Part shown: positions 16,937 to 24,423 of the stretch, piece by piece | Position numbering within the stretch: the stretch's first letter is position 1 | Layout of the letters: each line of letters begins with the position of its first letter | Source of the DNA: Methylotenera sp. | GTDB lineage: Bacteria; Pseudomonadota; Gammaproteobacteria; Burkholderiales; Methylophilaceae | Reading direction: 5' to 3' | Assembly: GCA_023259635.1 (NCBI GenBank) | Contig: JALRGX010000154.1 | Coordinates: 1 to 38,144 of the forward strand | DNA: 38,144 bases | Notes under the pieces: generated by a model | What the model saw: the letters and a program-made list of their open reading frames with translations, nothing else | Told to the model about the DNA's origin: nothing | Databases searched by the model: none | Program-made: the position numbers and the translations under genes

Positions 16937-18091
16937 CTATTTACGGTTGCTGCCAGCTACCATTTTAATCTCAAATAAACGGCACTCTAAAGGCCCATTA
17001 AATAAAGGCGTGCGTTTGCTAGGCGTGAGACGCATCAGCTTGGGCATACGCAAATCATTGGTCAGGAAATAAGTATTCCATCCGGCAAACTTGCGTTTTA
17101 AAGCTTCACCCATTTTCGGATACAATTGGGCCAATTCTTCATCTTCACCGATACGCACACCATAAGGCGGATTTGTAACCATTACACCGTTATCAGCAGG
17201 CGGCACTGCATTTAGCATATCTACATGCGCAACCTGTACCGCCTCCAGCAACCCGGCCGCTTCAAGATTCTGCTTGGTTACACGTACTGCGCGCAAATCC
17301 AGATCCGAACCGTAAATCTTCTGGAATGAAACTTTTTTTACTTTGCTTAAGGCTTGATTCTTAATTTTTTTCCAGCTATCAGATTCAAAGGTTCTCAACT
17401 TTTCAAAACCAAAGTTTCTTTTCAACCCTGGCGCTATATCAAGTGCGACCATAGCCGCTTCCAGCAGGAATGTTCCGCTGCCGCACATGGGGTCTAAAAA
17501 TGGCTGCCCTGGCTGCCAGCCGGATAATTTCAAAATACCAGCCGCCAGATTTTCACGCAGCGGCGCCTCGATACTGGCACCGCGGTTACCACGCTGGTAC
17601 AAGGCAGCGCCTGATGTATCTACATAGAACTGATATTCATCAGCCGTTAAATAGGCATGAATACGTACCGCCGGCGTCTTGGTGTCGATATAAGGCCGGC
17701 TGCCAACAGCCTGCCTGAATTTATCACACACTGCATCCTTAATCTTTAGCGTAGCAAACTCCAGGCTTTTAAGCGGACATTTGACGCCGGTTACTTTCAC
17801 CATAAAGTCATGTTTCACCTCAAACCATTGCGGCCAGTTTAGCTTATAGGCTGCATTGAACAGGTCCTCTTCATTTGCGTACTTGCCTCGTCCCACCTGC
17901 CACAAAATGCGTGTAGCGATACGAGACTGCAAATTGGCAGCGTAACAGACTGCCCAATCACCATCAAAACTAACACCACCATCTGTAGGCTTGATGGACC
18001 TTGCACCAGACTGCTGTAATTCGTCTGCAAGCAACTGTTCCAGGCCGCGCGGGCAGGTTGCGAAATATCTGTTGGGGGCATGCTGTGCCAT
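16937..18091 (-). CDS. rlmL: THUMP-domain 23S rRNA (guanine-N2) methyltransferase, RlmL type
   Basis: A 384-residue class I SAM methyltransferase. An N-terminal segment with YFATCPRGLEQLLADEL leads to a THUMP RNA-binding domain (about 45-155), then a Rossmann domain with DPMCGSGTFLLEAAMVALDI (motif I) and catalytic NPPYG near residue 306. In E. coli the equivalent is the N-terminal half of the fused RlmKL, which makes m2G2445 in 23S rRNA; here no RlmK half is attached, as is common outside enterics. It starts three bases after the aminopropyltransferase-like gene, with little Shine-Dalgarno, suggesting translational coupling. Older databases call such proteins putative N6-adenine DNA methylases. 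Confidence 0.9.
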   Translation of the reverse strand: MAQHAPNRYFATCPRGLEQLLADELQQSGARSIKPTDGGVSFDGDWAVCYAANLQSRIATRILWQVGRGKYANEEDLFNAAYKLNWPQWFEVKHDFMVKVTGVKCPLKSLEFATLKIKDAVCDKFRQAVGSRPYIDTKTPAVRIHAYLTADEYQFYVDTSGAALYQRGNRGASIEAPLRENLAAGILKLSGWQPGQPFLDPMCGSGTFLLEAAMVALDIAPGLKRNFGFEKLRTFESDSWKKIKNQALSKVKKVSFQKIYGSDLDLRAVRVTKQNLEAAGLLEAVQVAHVDMLNAVPPADNGVMVTNPPYGVRIGEDEELAQLYPKMGEALKRKFAGWNTYFLTNDLRMPKLMRLTPSKRTPLFNGPLECRLFEIKMVAGSNRK

Positions 18092-18094
18092 ATG

Positions 18095-18904
18095 TTAAAT
18101 ACCGCTTTTCATAAAAATTCTGTTCACTGTACTGTCGTTATGTTCTGCCAGTTTTTCTACAAACTGCAAGAACTCTATCTTGTGCGTTTTTTCCAGCGCT
18201 TTTGCGCGCGTGCGTAAACTGCTTAAACGCAAATCTGCCGGCTCACGCTTGAAACCGAATACCGCAATATTCCCGGGCCTTCCTGTAGGTAATATCAATG
18301 CCCTACCTGAAAAACTCTGCTCGATTCTATTCAAATAAACATCAAATTTTTTATCACTACCCCACAAATTAATCACAAGAATACCATCGTGATTCAAGGC
18401 GTCTGCGCATTGGTCGAAAAAATCCTGACTGCAGAAATTAGGCGGTATGCCATTGCTATCAAATGCATCGATCATCAGAACATCGGCTGCTTCCCGATGT
18501 TCTGCAAGATACTGCAGGCCATCCGTCTCAATCACTTCCAGCCGCCCATCATTCTCGGGTACAAAGAACTGGTTACGTGCAACCTGAATTATCCTGGGAT
18601 TGATTTCAATCACTTTACTCTCAATTTCAGGACAGTATGCATGTACATATTTCGTAATCGAGCCGCCGCCCAAACCAATAGTCAGCATATGCCTGGCACT
18701 ATGGTGAAACAGTAAAAAACACATCATGCCACGGGTATACGCCAGTTCCAGCGCGAACGGGTCTTTGATGCGCATTGCACTCTGAATTGTGGACGATCCC
18801 AAATGCAAGGCGCGTACGCCTTCCAGTTCGCTAACATCCACAATCTCATCTGCCGCTGAAGAATGCGTGAGTCCACGCATCAGATGTTTTGCTACCCGAA
18901 ACAC
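18095..18904 (-). CDS. Spermidine synthase-like methyltransferase-fold protein
   Basis: A 269-residue protein of the spermine/spermidine synthase superfamily. The nucleotide-binding loop reads MLTIGLGGGSITKYVHAYCP, followed by VIEINPRIIQVAR and LMIDAFDSNGIPP. True spermidine synthases carry a DS-x-DP motif at the last position and an N-terminal beta-hairpin domain; here it is DAFDSNGIPP and the N-terminal part is short, so catalysis of putrescine aminopropylation is doubtful. It belongs with the uncharacterised SpeE-like group. The start is a GTG whose G is the last base of the preceding stop (TAGTG), so translation is tightly coupled with the RNB ribonuclease gene. Confidence 0.8.
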   Translation of the reverse strand: MFRVAKHLMRGLTHSSAADEIVDVSELEGVRALHLGSSTIQSAMRIKDPFALELAYTRGMMCFLLFHHSARHMLTIGLGGGSITKYVHAYCPEIESKVIEINPRIIQVARNQFFVPENDGRLEVIETDGLQYLAEHREAADVLMIDAFDSNGIPPNFCSQDFFDQCADALNHDGILVINLWGSDKKFDVYLNRIEQSFSGRALILPTGRPGNIAVFGFKREPADLRLSSLRTRAKALEKTHKIEFLQFVEKLAEHNDSTVNRIFMKSGI

Positions 18905-20874
18905 TATGCTGCCTCACCCTGATTCTCTGAATCAGTAGCAGATCCGTTATTAACAGACTCAGCATTCACAACTTCAGTAGCTTCAATCTCCATCAGTTCG
19001 CCCTCGACATCATCAAGCATCAAAGGCTGCACAGGTTCTTCCTCAAGCACACGCTGGAATTTAGTTCGTAATTCCATCATCAGGGTATCCACATCCTGCA
19101 CTTGCAGTGCTACGCGGGTACCTGACTTCATTTCCGGCATACCGTAAACTTTGGTCATATACGGCAAATTATCCAGACGCACCAAGTTATCTCGCCATAC
19201 CGTCGCATGAATTTCCTGAACATTTTCCTGAATCAGGTATTGCAGGCACCAGTAACGCTCCATACGAATCTGGAATTCACTGTAAGCCTTGTAAGTCAGC
19301 TCAAAGTTACGCATATGTGTTGTCAGGGCATCGCTATTCAGCGGATATGCAGGCGCTATATTTTGCACCACACTAATAATCTGGCGCTGGTTAATCAAAT
19401 CCACTGCTCTACGTAAGGGCGATGTACTCCAGCTATATTGCGCAACACCTAATCCCTGATGCGGTTCAGCTTTGGTTGTCATATAAACCTTGCCACCTGA
19501 CTGGGCACGGTATAGGCCTGGCACGCCATTTGCGGCAAGCAGTGCGCCCCATTGGCTATTCGCCTCTATCATCAGCTCCGCCACAACCTTATCCATAGGC
19601 GAACCCCGATGACGGCTGACTATGCTGACTTTGCCATCAGTGACATAAAAATTGTAATCAACCTGTGGCGGCTTGGTCGGGTCATATTTACCACGCGCCT
19701 TCTCTAATGATTCGGCAAGGCCAAATAAAAACCGCAATCTCGACCAGTATGGATGACCGCTATCGGCTTCCAGCGTTGTTTCATTAAAAAAAGGCTCTAA
19801 TGTGTCATGACGCAGATTGTGTGCGATTTTAATGCGTTCAACCTTGCTATCACGCTGCAGCACAGTAAAGTCTGGCGCAACATCCAGATACAATGACAAT
19901 ACCGGCTTAATTTCACCTTCATCCAGGCTGAAAGGCCTGATCGTGTTTTCCGGCAACATCGTGATCTTATGCCCCGGCATATACACTGTAGATAAACGAT
20001 GCATCGCTTCTTTATCCAGCGGGCTATCAACAGCGATCCCCAACGCCGGCGCAGAGATATGAATGCCTACCCGGGTAATGCCATCAGCCAGCTGCTGCAC
20101 AGATAGCGCATCGTCAATCTCGGTCGTGGTACTGTCATCAATACTGAACGCTTCAACCGCTGCCAATGGCAAGTCATCAGGCGCAGTTGGAATATCATCT
20201 GTATTAAAAGCCGTGCCCCTGGCGAAATATTCACGTAAAAACGCACCCAGGTGATAATCGTGAATGGATGGTATAGCACCACAAGTATGCAATAACTTGA
20301 TGTGGCTTAAATGCAGGGCATGAGCCGCAGCATCCAGCGTTTTGTATTCGAAAGAGTTTTTATCCGGCTCATACATCAGCATATCAAGCTTCTGCATTAG
20401 CTCATCAGGCATGGTATACGCCTTGAGCTGCTCTATATAACTCGCCATTTTTTCTGCCAGCAGGCGTTTTTTCTCCAATCCGGCAAGTGCGGCTTTTAAT
20501 ATCTCGGCAGGTGCGGCTTTATAGCGGCCCTTACCCTTACGATTGAAATATACCGGGGCACTATGCAGCTTGATCGCAATCGCTGCAGCCTCAACCGGTG
20601 TTGGTTTACGTCCATAATATTCGGTGGCAAATTCTTCAAAACCGAACTCCGGCTCACTACAGCATTCCCATAAAAAATCCAGGTCCAGCGTTTCAGCCTC
20701 GATATTGGCAGCATCCAAAAAACCGGCCAAAGGTGCCTCAAACCGCATCAGTACATTACTCACCTTGAGTTTACTGCGCTTGCCAGTTGCAGATTCTATT
20801 TGCATAGAACCCTGCGTTTCAGTCATGATAGAGGCAACTTTAAAACTGCCGTCTTCTTCAAAAAATACATTCAT
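18904..20874 (-). CDS. RNB-domain ribonuclease (RNase II/R family)
   Basis: A 656-residue 3'-to-5' exoribonuclease-like protein. After an N-terminal region unlike the cold-shock domains of E. coli RNase II, the RNB domain (about 235-540) contains AFSIDDSTTTEIDDALSV, which supplies the metal-binding aspartates, and VGIHISAP. Later come RHRGSPMDKVVAELMIEAN and YSWSTSPLRRAVDLINQRQI, the conserved RNB end motifs. The C-terminus has only a poor S1-like region and an acidic tail. The subgroup is widespread in beta/gammaproteobacteria and is not orthologous to enteric rnb. No clear Shine-Dalgarno precedes the ATG. It heads a four-gene operon and is divergent from the COG0523 gene. Confidence 0.9.
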   Translation of the reverse strand: MNVFFEEDGSFKVASIMTETQGSMQIESATGKRSKLKVSNVLMRFEAPLAGFLDAANIEAETLDLDFLWECCSEPEFGFEEFATEYYGRKPTPVEAAAIAIKLHSAPVYFNRKGKGRYKAAPAEILKAALAGLEKKRLLAEKMASYIEQLKAYTMPDELMQKLDMLMYEPDKNSFEYKTLDAAAHALHLSHIKLLHTCGAIPSIHDYHLGAFLREYFARGTAFNTDDIPTAPDDLPLAAVEAFSIDDSTTTEIDDALSVQQLADGITRVGIHISAPALGIAVDSPLDKEAMHRLSTVYMPGHKITMLPENTIRPFSLDEGEIKPVLSLYLDVAPDFTVLQRDSKVERIKIAHNLRHDTLEPFFNETTLEADSGHPYWSRLRFLFGLAESLEKARGKYDPTKPPQVDYNFYVTDGKVSIVSRHRGSPMDKVVAELMIEANSQWGALLAANGVPGLYRAQSGGKVYMTTKAEPHQGLGVAQYSWSTSPLRRAVDLINQRQIISVVQNIAPAYPLNSDALTTHMRNFELTYKAYSEFQIRMERYWCLQYLIQENVQEIHATVWRDNLVRLDNLPYMTKVYGMPEMKSGTRVALQVQDVDTLMMELRTKFQRVLEEEPVQPLMLDDVEGELMEIEATEVVNAESVNNGSATDSENQGEAA

Positions 20875-20965
20875 ATTGTGTTAAACATTAAGTGCCATAC
20901 ATTAAAATTTCTCACATTTTACCCTGTATTGCATCAATTCCCTTTGGAAATCAGCAAACAAAATC

Positions 20966-21997
20966 ATGGATAACAGAATACCCGTCACCCTGCTCACCGG
21001 TTTTTTAGGTAGTGGCAAAACAACGCTGCTTAACAAAATATTGCATAACCCTGCCATGCGCGACACAGCAGTCATCATCAATGAACTGGGCGATGCAGGC
21101 CTTGATCAGATTTTCGCCAACAGCAATCTGGCCCAAAACATTGAAAGCGAACATATTGCAGATAACACTGTTCTGCTCAGCTCAGGCTGCTTATGTTGCT
21201 CATTAAAGAATGAACTGGCTGACACGATGCGTGATTTATTTTTCAAGCGTGCGTTGCAGGCCATTCCTGAATTCAAACGCCTGGTCATTGAAACAACAGG
21301 CATGGCAGACCCTGGACCAATACTAGCCAACCTGATGAATGAACCGGTCATTGAGTCTGTCTACAGATTGGATGCTGTAGTCGTTACCATAGACAGCATT
21401 TATGGCCAGGAACAGCTAAATACAAATAAGGAAGCGCTGAAACAGGCAGCAGTAGCAGATGTGCTGCTGCTGACCAAAACTGATTTAGCCGGCGCTGATC
21501 AAATTCATGCACTGGAGCAAAGATTAAGCACACTTAACCCAGGCGCAACCCAACATAAAGTGGTACATGGAGAAATAGACCCTGCCGCCCTTATTGATGT
21601 TGGTTTATTTGATATTGCAACCAAGCAGGCAGAACCGCAGCGCTGGTTACGGGTACCTCTCAAAGGCAACCTACCCAAAGGCACATTGCCGCAAAAAGCC
21701 CATGATGATGAAATCAAAAGCTTCACTGTCACGATGCCCACGCCATTAAAGTGGCGAGAGCTTAAGCCGGTAATCCTGAAACTATGCCAGACGCATGGTG
21801 AAAAATTACTGCGATTAAAAGGCATCATTCATGCCGATGACCAGCCTGCACCGCTAGCCATCCATGCGGTGCATTTCACCCCCTACCCACCTACCCTGCT
21901 GGAAGGCTGGAGTGAAGACAAGCCGGAATCACGCATTGTCATCATCGGCAAAGAACTTGATGAACTTGAAATCAGAAAAATATTAATGCAGGTTTAG
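20966..21997 (+). CDS. COG0523 (CobW/ZNG1-type) metallochaperone GTPase
   Basis: A 343-residue G3E-family GTPase. Walker A is GFLGSGKTT (Gly12-Thr20); the metal-binding CxCC motif is SGCLCC (Cys75, Cys77, Cys78); ETTGMADPGP is the switch region and LLLTKTDLAG the guanine-specificity (NKxD-like) motif, here TKTD. A CobW C-terminal domain ends with HAVHFTPYPPTLLEGW. No histidine-rich linker is seen. Family members insert metal, mostly zinc, into client enzymes or serve cobalamin synthesis; no cobalamin genes are nearby. The next gene, 80 bases on, is a zinc-dependent guanine deaminase and is a possible client. The ribosome site is weak. Confidence 0.88.
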   Translation: MDNRIPVTLLTGFLGSGKTTLLNKILHNPAMRDTAVIINELGDAGLDQIFANSNLAQNIESEHIADNTVLLSSGCLCCSLKNELADTMRDLFFKRALQAIPEFKRLVIETTGMADPGPILANLMNEPVIESVYRLDAVVVTIDSIYGQEQLNTNKEALKQAAVADVLLLTKTDLAGADQIHALEQRLSTLNPGATQHKVVHGEIDPAALIDVGLFDIATKQAEPQRWLRVPLKGNLPKGTLPQKAHDDEIKSFTVTMPTPLKWRELKPVILKLCQTHGEKLLRLKGIIHADDQPAPLAIHAVHFTPYPPTLLEGWSEDKPESRIVIIGKELDELEIRKILMQV

Positions 21998-22077
21998 TGT
22001 TTTACAGCGACAATATAAATTTCTGGCACTACCGTTAAAAATTCAAACATGCGACTTAGGGTCAATGGGGAATAGCG

Positions 22078-22566
22078 ATGAATCTTTACGATAAAGAACA
22101 AGCTGAAACATTCATGCGGTATGCCATTGCGCTCGGGCGTAAAGGGATGGAGGCCGGTAATGGCGGACCGTTTGGAGCCATTGTCGTTAAAAACGGAAAT
22201 ATCATAGGTGAAGGCTGGAACCGTGTACTTTCATCCAATGACCCAACTGCTCACGGTGAAATTGTTGCAATCCGCGACGCCTGCAATCGTATTCAATCGT
22301 ACGACCTTAGCGGCTGCGAGCTATATACCAGCGGAGAACCATGTCCTATGTGCCTTAGCGCCATCTATTGGGCGCGATTGGATCGCATATTTTACGGTTT
22401 TAAAATTCAGGCCGCGGCTGAGGCGTGTTTTGATGATGTGCTTATTTACCAGGAACTGAATAAACCGTTAAACCAGCGCCTGATTCCTGAAGTCCAGATG
22501 CTTGAACCTGAAGCATTAAAGGTACTTAAAGATTATATAGCCGCCCCCAATCGGGTCATATATTGA
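22078..22566 (+). CDS. guaD: Guanine deaminase, cytidine-deaminase fold
   Basis: A 162-residue zinc hydrolase of the CMP/dCMP deaminase superfamily that converts guanine to xanthine. The zinc site is complete: His59 and catalytic Glu61 in TAHGEIVAI, Cys89 and Cys92 in SGEPCPMCLSAIYWA. The N-terminal GNGGPFGAIVVKNG and the C-terminal aromatic ending (NRVIY) match the Bacillus subtilis GuaD type rather than tRNA-adenosine deaminase TadA, which is the main alternative. GGGGA lies ahead of the ATG. It follows the COG0523 GTPase on the same strand and converges with a methyltransferase gene. Confidence 0.88.
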   Translation: MNLYDKEQAETFMRYAIALGRKGMEAGNGGPFGAIVVKNGNIIGEGWNRVLSSNDPTAHGEIVAIRDACNRIQSYDLSGCELYTSGEPCPMCLSAIYWARLDRIFYGFKIQAAAEACFDDVLIYQELNKPLNQRLIPEVQMLEPEALKVLKDYIAAPNRVIY

Positions 22567-22597
22567 TTTAATCCATACTCACTTAAGCTAATTAACA

Positions 22598-23410
22598 TTA
22601 CTGCTCACAAGGATTTTTACGATGCGGTCTATCTGTACCGCATTGCGTCGGCTTGCGCTGCGTTGGCCTTGGGATTAAGCCGGGTTGTATCGCCGGCGTT
22701 TTCCAATCAGGTTTGAGCGGTGTCATCCCCACCACCCGTTTTTTTGCAACGATAAAATAAACACCCCCCATGAAAGGCAGCCAGCGAGATCCGAGTTTAT
22801 GCATGAAATTAAAACGTCGCTGCCACACTGCTTGTTCAAATGGCGGAATATGGCAGCATGTCTTTACAGACACCACTTCAAAACCCAATAAAGTCAGCCA
22901 GTCCTTCAAGCGTGCCAGCCCGATAAACCTGCCATTCCATGGAAATGTTTTCACACAGCATCTGCCTGAAAACATGTTTTTTAAGCCTTGCGCCACCCTC
23001 CACAGGCTAAATGGATTGAATCCAGTTATTAGCAAATGCCCTTCCGGAATAATGACCCGCTCTGCTTCACGCAATGTTTGATGTGGTCGCTTGCTGAATT
23101 CAAGGCGATGTGGCAATAACAGCAGGTCAAGACTGGTATCGGCAAAAGGTAAAAAATCATCATTGCATTGCAAATCGGTTTCAGGTGATATTCCAGTGAA
23201 ATCTGAGGATTTATAACGATGGGCAATACGCGAGTTACGCAAAAGATCCATCTGCGTATTCCCCATTTGCAGCGCATTGAAACCGAACAAATCTACCACA
23301 GCCTGGTCATACAGTATCTGCTCCTCCTGCTGTAAGTAGCTTCCTGATGCAGTATCAAACCATTGATAGCGGGTATCATTAACTTGCTGTTGATTCGGTT
23401 GCGAACTCAT
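22598..23410 (-). CDS. Class I SAM-dependent methyltransferase (YafS-like)
   Basis: A 270-residue methyltransferase of the Methyltransf_11 type. The first SAM motif region is diverged (VVDLFGFNALQMG), followed by DDFLPFADTSLDLLLLPHRL, EAERVIIPEGHLLITGFNP and FSLWRVAQGLKNM, hallmarks of the group found divergent to gloB in many beta/gammaproteobacteria. The substrate is unknown. The C-terminal 40 residues are rich in Pro, Lys, Arg and Thr and look disordered. Divergent from gloB with 62 bases between the start codons, so promoters must overlap. No strong ribosome site is seen. Confidence 0.85.
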   Translation of the reverse strand: MSSQPNQQQVNDTRYQWFDTASGSYLQQEEQILYDQAVVDLFGFNALQMGNTQMDLLRNSRIAHRYKSSDFTGISPETDLQCNDDFLPFADTSLDLLLLPHRLEFSKRPHQTLREAERVIIPEGHLLITGFNPFSLWRVAQGLKNMFSGRCCVKTFPWNGRFIGLARLKDWLTLLGFEVVSVKTCCHIPPFEQAVWQRRFNFMHKLGSRWLPFMGGVYFIVAKKRVVGMTPLKPDWKTPAIQPGLIPRPTQRKPTQCGTDRPHRKNPCEQ

Positions 23411-23472
23411 TAGCGGGGTATTATTCCAGTTTAACCAATATTTAGATTATTTTTAACCAAATAATAGACGAT

Positions 23473-24249
23473 ATGCAACGCCAATTACAAATTATTCCAA
23501 TTCCAGCATTTAAGGACAATTACATCTGGCTGATGCATAACGGCATAGATGCCGTAGCTGTAGACCCAGGCGACGCGGAACCGCTACAGAGAACTCTAAG
23601 AGCGCTTAATCTGAATTTAGTGGCCATATTGATTACGCACCATCACCAGGATCATATCGGCGGCGTAGAGGCGCTGATTAAACAATTTCCGCAGATCAAT
23701 GTATTTGCACCAAAGCTGGAACATTACGATTTCAAACACACTCCTGTTAGCGAACCTGATCGATTTGCATGTGCAGACTGGTTGCCAGAAATTGATGTTT
23801 TAGACTTACCTGGCCATACACTGGGGCACGTTGGTTTTTACATGGCGCAGCCAGGTCAAAAATGGCTTTTTTGTGGTGATACACTTTTTGGCGCCGGCTG
23901 CGGGCGCCTGTTCGAAGGGACGCCGTTACAAATGCTTACATCGTTACAAAAATTAGCAGCCCTGCCAGAAGAAACACTGGTTTACTGCACACATGAATAT
24001 ACACTACATAACATTAACTTTGCGTTATCTATAGAGCCCAATAACCATGTTCTGATACAGAGGCGTCAAGATACTCAAGACTTACGCAATACAGAATCAC
24101 CTAGCCTGCCTTCAACCATTGCCCTGGAACTGGCTAGCAACCCTTTTTTACGCTGCAACTCAAAACAAATTCAATCCACGTTACATTTGGAAAACCAACC
24201 TTTATTAGAAGTTTTTACTAAAATAAGATCGCTTAGAAATCATTATTAA
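23473..24249 (+). CDS. gloB: Hydroxyacylglutathione hydrolase (glyoxalase II)
   Basis: A 258-residue metallo-beta-lactamase-fold enzyme that hydrolyses S-lactoylglutathione to lactate and glutathione in methylglyoxal detoxification. The binuclear metal motif is THHHQDHIGG (His56, His58, Asp60, His61). Later ligands are visible in LPGHTLGHVGF, FCGDTLFGAGCGRLFEG and YCTHEYTLHN. The C-terminal HAGH domain is present (NPFLRCNS and the ending LRNHY). Length matches E. coli GloB (251). It is divergent from the methyltransferase gene and precedes the mltD unit by about 110 bases. Confidence 0.96.
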   Translation: MQRQLQIIPIPAFKDNYIWLMHNGIDAVAVDPGDAEPLQRTLRALNLNLVAILITHHHQDHIGGVEALIKQFPQINVFAPKLEHYDFKHTPVSEPDRFACADWLPEIDVLDLPGHTLGHVGFYMAQPGQKWLFCGDTLFGAGCGRLFEGTPLQMLTSLQKLAALPEETLVYCTHEYTLHNINFALSIEPNNHVLIQRRQDTQDLRNTESPSLPSTIALELASNPFLRCNSKQIQSTLHLENQPLLEVFTKIRSLRNHY

Positions 24250-24357
24250 TCATATAGTTAAAATTAAAACATAAAGTAATTTACAGTCTTGTTTTGCTTG
24301 ACTAAACAAGCGCCTATTCGTTACCATGCTGCAAGCTTATGATTTGAAGGCGTACCA

Positions 24358-24423
24358 ATGACATTTATTTTGTTTCTGCCCACTTATCATCCCAATAAAA
24401 TATTCAGCGTCTCATTTGAATGA
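24358..24423 (+). CDS. Putative 21-codon leader ORF overlapping the mltD start
   Basis: An ATG at 24358 is preceded by AAGG with a 7-base spacer. The frame encodes 21 residues beginning MTFILFLPTY and stops at TGA 24421-24423, which overlaps the mltD ATG (24420-24422) as ATGA. The mltD start itself has no Shine-Dalgarno and is preceded by an in-frame TGA, so it cannot begin earlier. This layout suggests translational coupling through a short leader. Whether the peptide has a role beyond coupling is unknown. Confidence 0.5.
   Translation: MTFILFLPTYHPNKIFSVSFE

Noticed and set aside
18095-18904. A true spermidine synthase (speE)
   Set aside because: The DS-x-DP catalytic motif and most of the N-terminal domain are missing, and no polyamine gene is nearby.
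22078-22566. tRNA adenosine deaminase TadA
   Set aside because: The GNGGPFGAIVV start and the aromatic C-terminal tail match guanine deaminase better.
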